Shown here: piece after piece, positions 4,719 through 6,960 of the stretch
How the letters are laid out: each line of letters begins with the position of its first letter
Position numbering within the stretch: the stretch's first letter is position 1
Assembly (NCBI GenBank): GCA_023409175.1
Contig: JAEYIG010000181.1
Coordinates: 1 to 6,960 of the forward strand
Length of the DNA stretch: 6,960 nucleotides
Reading direction: 5' to 3'
Source: Pseudomonadota bacterium
Lineage (GTDB): Bacteria > Pseudomonadota > Gammaproteobacteria > Burkholderiales > Burkholderiaceae_D
The notes under the pieces: model-generated
Database searches by the model: none
Seen by the model: the letters and a program-made list of their open reading frames with translations, nothing else
What the model was told of the DNA's origin: nothing
Made by a program: the position numbers and the translations under genes

Positions 4719-6960
4719 ATGACCCTTATAGAAAAAACCTCAACAGAAGCCCTTCTTCGTGACATTATGTCCCGCCGTATTCTTGTTCTCGACGGCGCAA
4801 TGGGGACGATGATCCAGCGCTATGGATTGACTGAAGAAGATTATCGGGGTGGCCCGAACGGCCGTTTTGCCGATTTTGTACCTCCGGCTTCCGAGAGCGA
4901 CAGGCAACTGTTCGTCAAGGGCAACAATGAGCTGCTGTCGCTGACGCAGCCGCATATCATTTCCGCCATTCATGAGGAATATCTTAAGGCTGGCGCCGAC
5001 GTGATCGAGACCAATACGTTTGGCGCGACTTCGATTGCGCAAAATGATTATCACATGGCACACCTCGTTTATGAGATGAATGTGCAGTCGGCAAAAATCG
5101 CCCGTGAAATCTGCGATAAATATTCTACGCCCGATCGTCCGCGTTTTGTGGCCGGTTCCATCGGCCCGACGCCTAAAACGGCATCAATCTCTCCTGACGT
5201 CAGTGATCCGGGTGCCCGTAACGTGACATTCGACCAGCTGGTTGAAGCTTATATGGAACAAATCAGGGGTCTTGTCGAAGGAGGCATTGATCTTCTGCTG
5301 GTCGAAACCGTTTTCGATACCTTGAACTGCAAGGCTGCCCTCTTCGCCATCGATTCGTTTTTTGAAGAGACCGGCAAGAAATTGCCTATCATGATTTCCG
5401 GTACGGTGACAGACGCTTCCGGCCGGATTCTGTCTGGCCAGACGGTTACGGCTTTCTGGTACTCGATACGCCATGCACGTCCTTTGACCGTTGGCCTGAA
5501 CTGCGCACTGGGTGCTGCATTGATGAGGCCTTACGTTGAAGAACTGTCGCGTATTGCAGATACACATATCTGTATTTATCCGAACGCCGGTTTGCCCAAC
5601 CCGATGAGTGAAACGGGATTTGACGAATTGCCTGAAGACACTTCAGCCTTTCTCAAGGAATTCGCAGAAAGCGGCTTTATCAATGTGGTCGGAGGATGTT
5701 GCGGTACGACTCCCGATCATATTCGCGCCATTGCGAAAGCGGTCGCACCATTGCCTCCAAGGAAAATCCCGACCATTCCGCCAGCCATGCGCCTGTCCGG
5801 TCTGGAACCATTCAAGATCGATGACGACTCCCTTTTCGTCAACGTCGGCGAACGCACCAACGTGACGGGCTCCAAGGCATTCGCACGGATGATCCTGAAT
5901 GAGGAATACGACAACGCACTTGCCGTCGCACGCCAGCAGGTTGAAAACGGTGCCCAGATCATTGACATCAACATGGATGAGGCCATGCTCGATTCGGTCA
6001 ATGCGATGAAACGGTTCCTGAACCTGATCGCATCCGAGCCGGAAATCTCCCGGGTTCCGGTCATGCTCGATTCCTCCAAATGGGAAGTGATCGAAACCGG
6101 ATTGAAATGCCTGCAGGGTAAATCAATCGTCAATTCCATTTCCCTGAAAAACGGGGAAGAAGAATTCATCCATCATGCCAAACTCTGCCGCCGTTACGGC
6201 GCAGCGATCATTGTCATGGCATTCGATGAAAAAGGACAGGCGGATACGTACCAGCGCAAAATCGACATTTGCAAACGGGCTTATGACCTGCTGGTCGACA
6301 AAATCGGCTTTCCTTCCGAAGACATCATTTTCGATCCGAATATTTTTGCCATTGCGACAGGTATCGAAGAACATAACAATTATGCGGTCGACTTTATTGA
6401 AGCGACCCGATGGATCAGGAACAACCTGCCCAATGCCCGGGTCAGCGGCGGCGTTTCCAACGTCAGCTTCAGTTTGCGCGGTAATAATCCTGCCCGTGAA
6501 GCTATCCATACGGTATTTCTTTACCACGCCATTTCGGCAGGGATGACAATGGGTATTGTCAATGCCGGCATGGTGGGAGTTTACGATCAGATACCCGAAG
6601 CGTTGAGAGAGCGGGTTGAAGACGCCGTTCTGAACCGGCGTGAAGATGCGACTGAACGCCTGATCGATGTGGCCGGTGAATTCCAGTCCGGTGCCAAGAA
6701 AGAGGGCGAAAACCTTCAATGGAGGGAAGATCCTGTCAACAAACGGCTGTCTCATGCCTTCGTGCATGGTGTCACGGATTTCATTATTGAGGACACCGAA
6801 GCAGCCCTGCAGGAAACGTTCCAAAGAGGCGGTAAGCCTATTGAAGTGATCGAAGGCCCTTTGATGGACGGGATGAACGCGGTCGGCGACCTGTTCGGAC
6901 AAGGCAAGATGTTCCTGCCTCAGGTCGTCAAATCGGCTCGCGTCATGAAACAGGCAGTCG
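4719..6960 (+). CDS. metH: Cobalamin-dependent methionine synthase MetH (C-terminus cut by window edge)
   Basis: Transfers a methyl group from 5-methyltetrahydrofolate via cobalamin to homocysteine, giving methionine and tetrahydrofolate in the cytoplasm. I translated 747 codons with no stop before the edge. Full-length MetH is about 1,200-1,250 residues. The homocysteine domain (about 10-345) opens with [12 protein letters not shown] and carries the three zinc ligands C262 (GLNCALG) and C327-C328 (GGCCGTT). The folate (pterin-binding) domain (about 365-640) has [12 protein letters not shown] (374-385), M-L-D-S-S (449-453) and S-G-G-V-S-N-V-S-F (576-584). The cobalamin cap begins near 660 (R-L-S-H-A-F-V-H-G). 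The DxHxxG B12 motif and the SAM-dependent reactivation domain lie beyond the edge. Compared with my memory of E. coli MetH there is a small insertion near 54-66. The start fits the family N-terminus and an in-frame TAA lies at 4695, but no Shine-Dalgarno is visible. Confidence 0.96.
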   Translation, partial: MTLIEKTSTEALLRDIMSRRILVLDGAMGTMIQRYGLTEEDYRGGPNGRFADFVPPASESDRQLFVKGNNELLSLTQPHIISAIHEEYLKAGADVIETNTFGATSIAQNDYHMAHLVYEMNVQSAKIAREICDKYSTPDRPRFVAGSIGPTPKTASISPDVSDPGARNVTFDQLVEAYMEQIRGLVEGGIDLLLVETVFDTLNCKAALFAIDSFFEETGKKLPIMISGTVTDASGRILSGQTVTAFWYSIRHARPLTVGLNCALGAALMRPYVEELSRIADTHICIYPNAGLPNPMSETGFDELPEDTSAFLKEFAESGFINVVGGCCGTTPDHIRAIAKAVAPLPPRKIPTIPPAMRLSGLEPFKIDDDSLFVNVGERTNVTGSKAFARMILNEEYDNALAVARQQVENGAQIIDINMDEAMLDSVNAMKRFLNLIASEPEISRVPVMLDSSKWEVIETGLKCLQGKSIVNSISLKNGEEEFIHHAKLCRRYGAAIIVMAFDEKGQADTYQRKIDICKRAYDLLVDKIGFPSEDIIFDPNIFAIATGIEEHNNYAVDFIEATRWIRNNLPNARVSGGVSNVSFSLRGNNPAREAIHTVFLYHAISAGMTMGIVNAGMVGVYDQIPEALRERVEDAVLNRREDATERLIDVAGEFQSGAKKEGENLQWREDPVNKRLSHAFVHGVTDFIIEDTEAALQETFQRGGKPIEVIEGPLMDGMNAVGDLFGQGKMFLPQVVKSARVMKQAV

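Noticed and set aside
5184..6902. Several long minus-strand frames (5184-5567, 5717-6169, 6123-6902)
   Set aside because: They lie antisense to metH, whose continuous frame and conserved motifs account for the sequence. They are mirror frames of a long coding region.

Overview
The window looks like the chromosome of a betaproteobacterium, most likely Burkholderiales and possibly Oxalobacteraceae (an Oxalobacter-like organism). This is inferred from the style of the housekeeping proteins (cobalamin-dependent MetH, DsbC, an EamA transporter) and the moderate GC content. It is not proven by any single marker.

Left part (1 to about 2475): the end of an integrated element that abuts a tRNA gene. 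All three genes point left on the minus strand. Nearest the tRNA is a full-length P4-type tyrosine integrase with all catalytic residues in place. Next comes a 189-residue protein of unknown function with an acidic, helical N-terminal half and a basic C-terminal region. Last is an AlpA-family MerR-like regulator/excisionase that runs off the left edge. Just upstream of the integrase lies a cluster of GGGGGCA repeats, two in one orientation and two inverted, plus a fifth degenerate copy over the integrase ribosome binding site. These are probably integrase arm-type sites. The cargo of the element and its other att site lie to the left of the window.

Junction (2401-2577): an intact tRNA-Thr(CGT) gene with encoded CCA on the minus strand, followed by its hairpin-plus-T-run terminator. 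The tRNA 3' end is the expected attachment target. Integration has left the tRNA whole.

Right part (2548-6960): core chromosome. dsbC (periplasmic disulfide isomerase, plus strand) converges on an EamA/DMT-family membrane transporter (minus strand). The two share a 16-bp stem-loop that overlaps the transporter stop codon. The transporter diverges, across a 296-bp intergenic region, from metH. metH encodes a single-polypeptide methionine synthase whose homocysteine and folate domains and cobalamin cap are in view. Its B12-binding and reactivation domains lie beyond the right edge.

I found no CRISPR array, no recognisable defence cassette and no clearly new system. The points most worth a second look are the unknown 189-residue protein between int and alpA, the geometry of the repeat cluster, and the unusual CRYC active site of DsbC.
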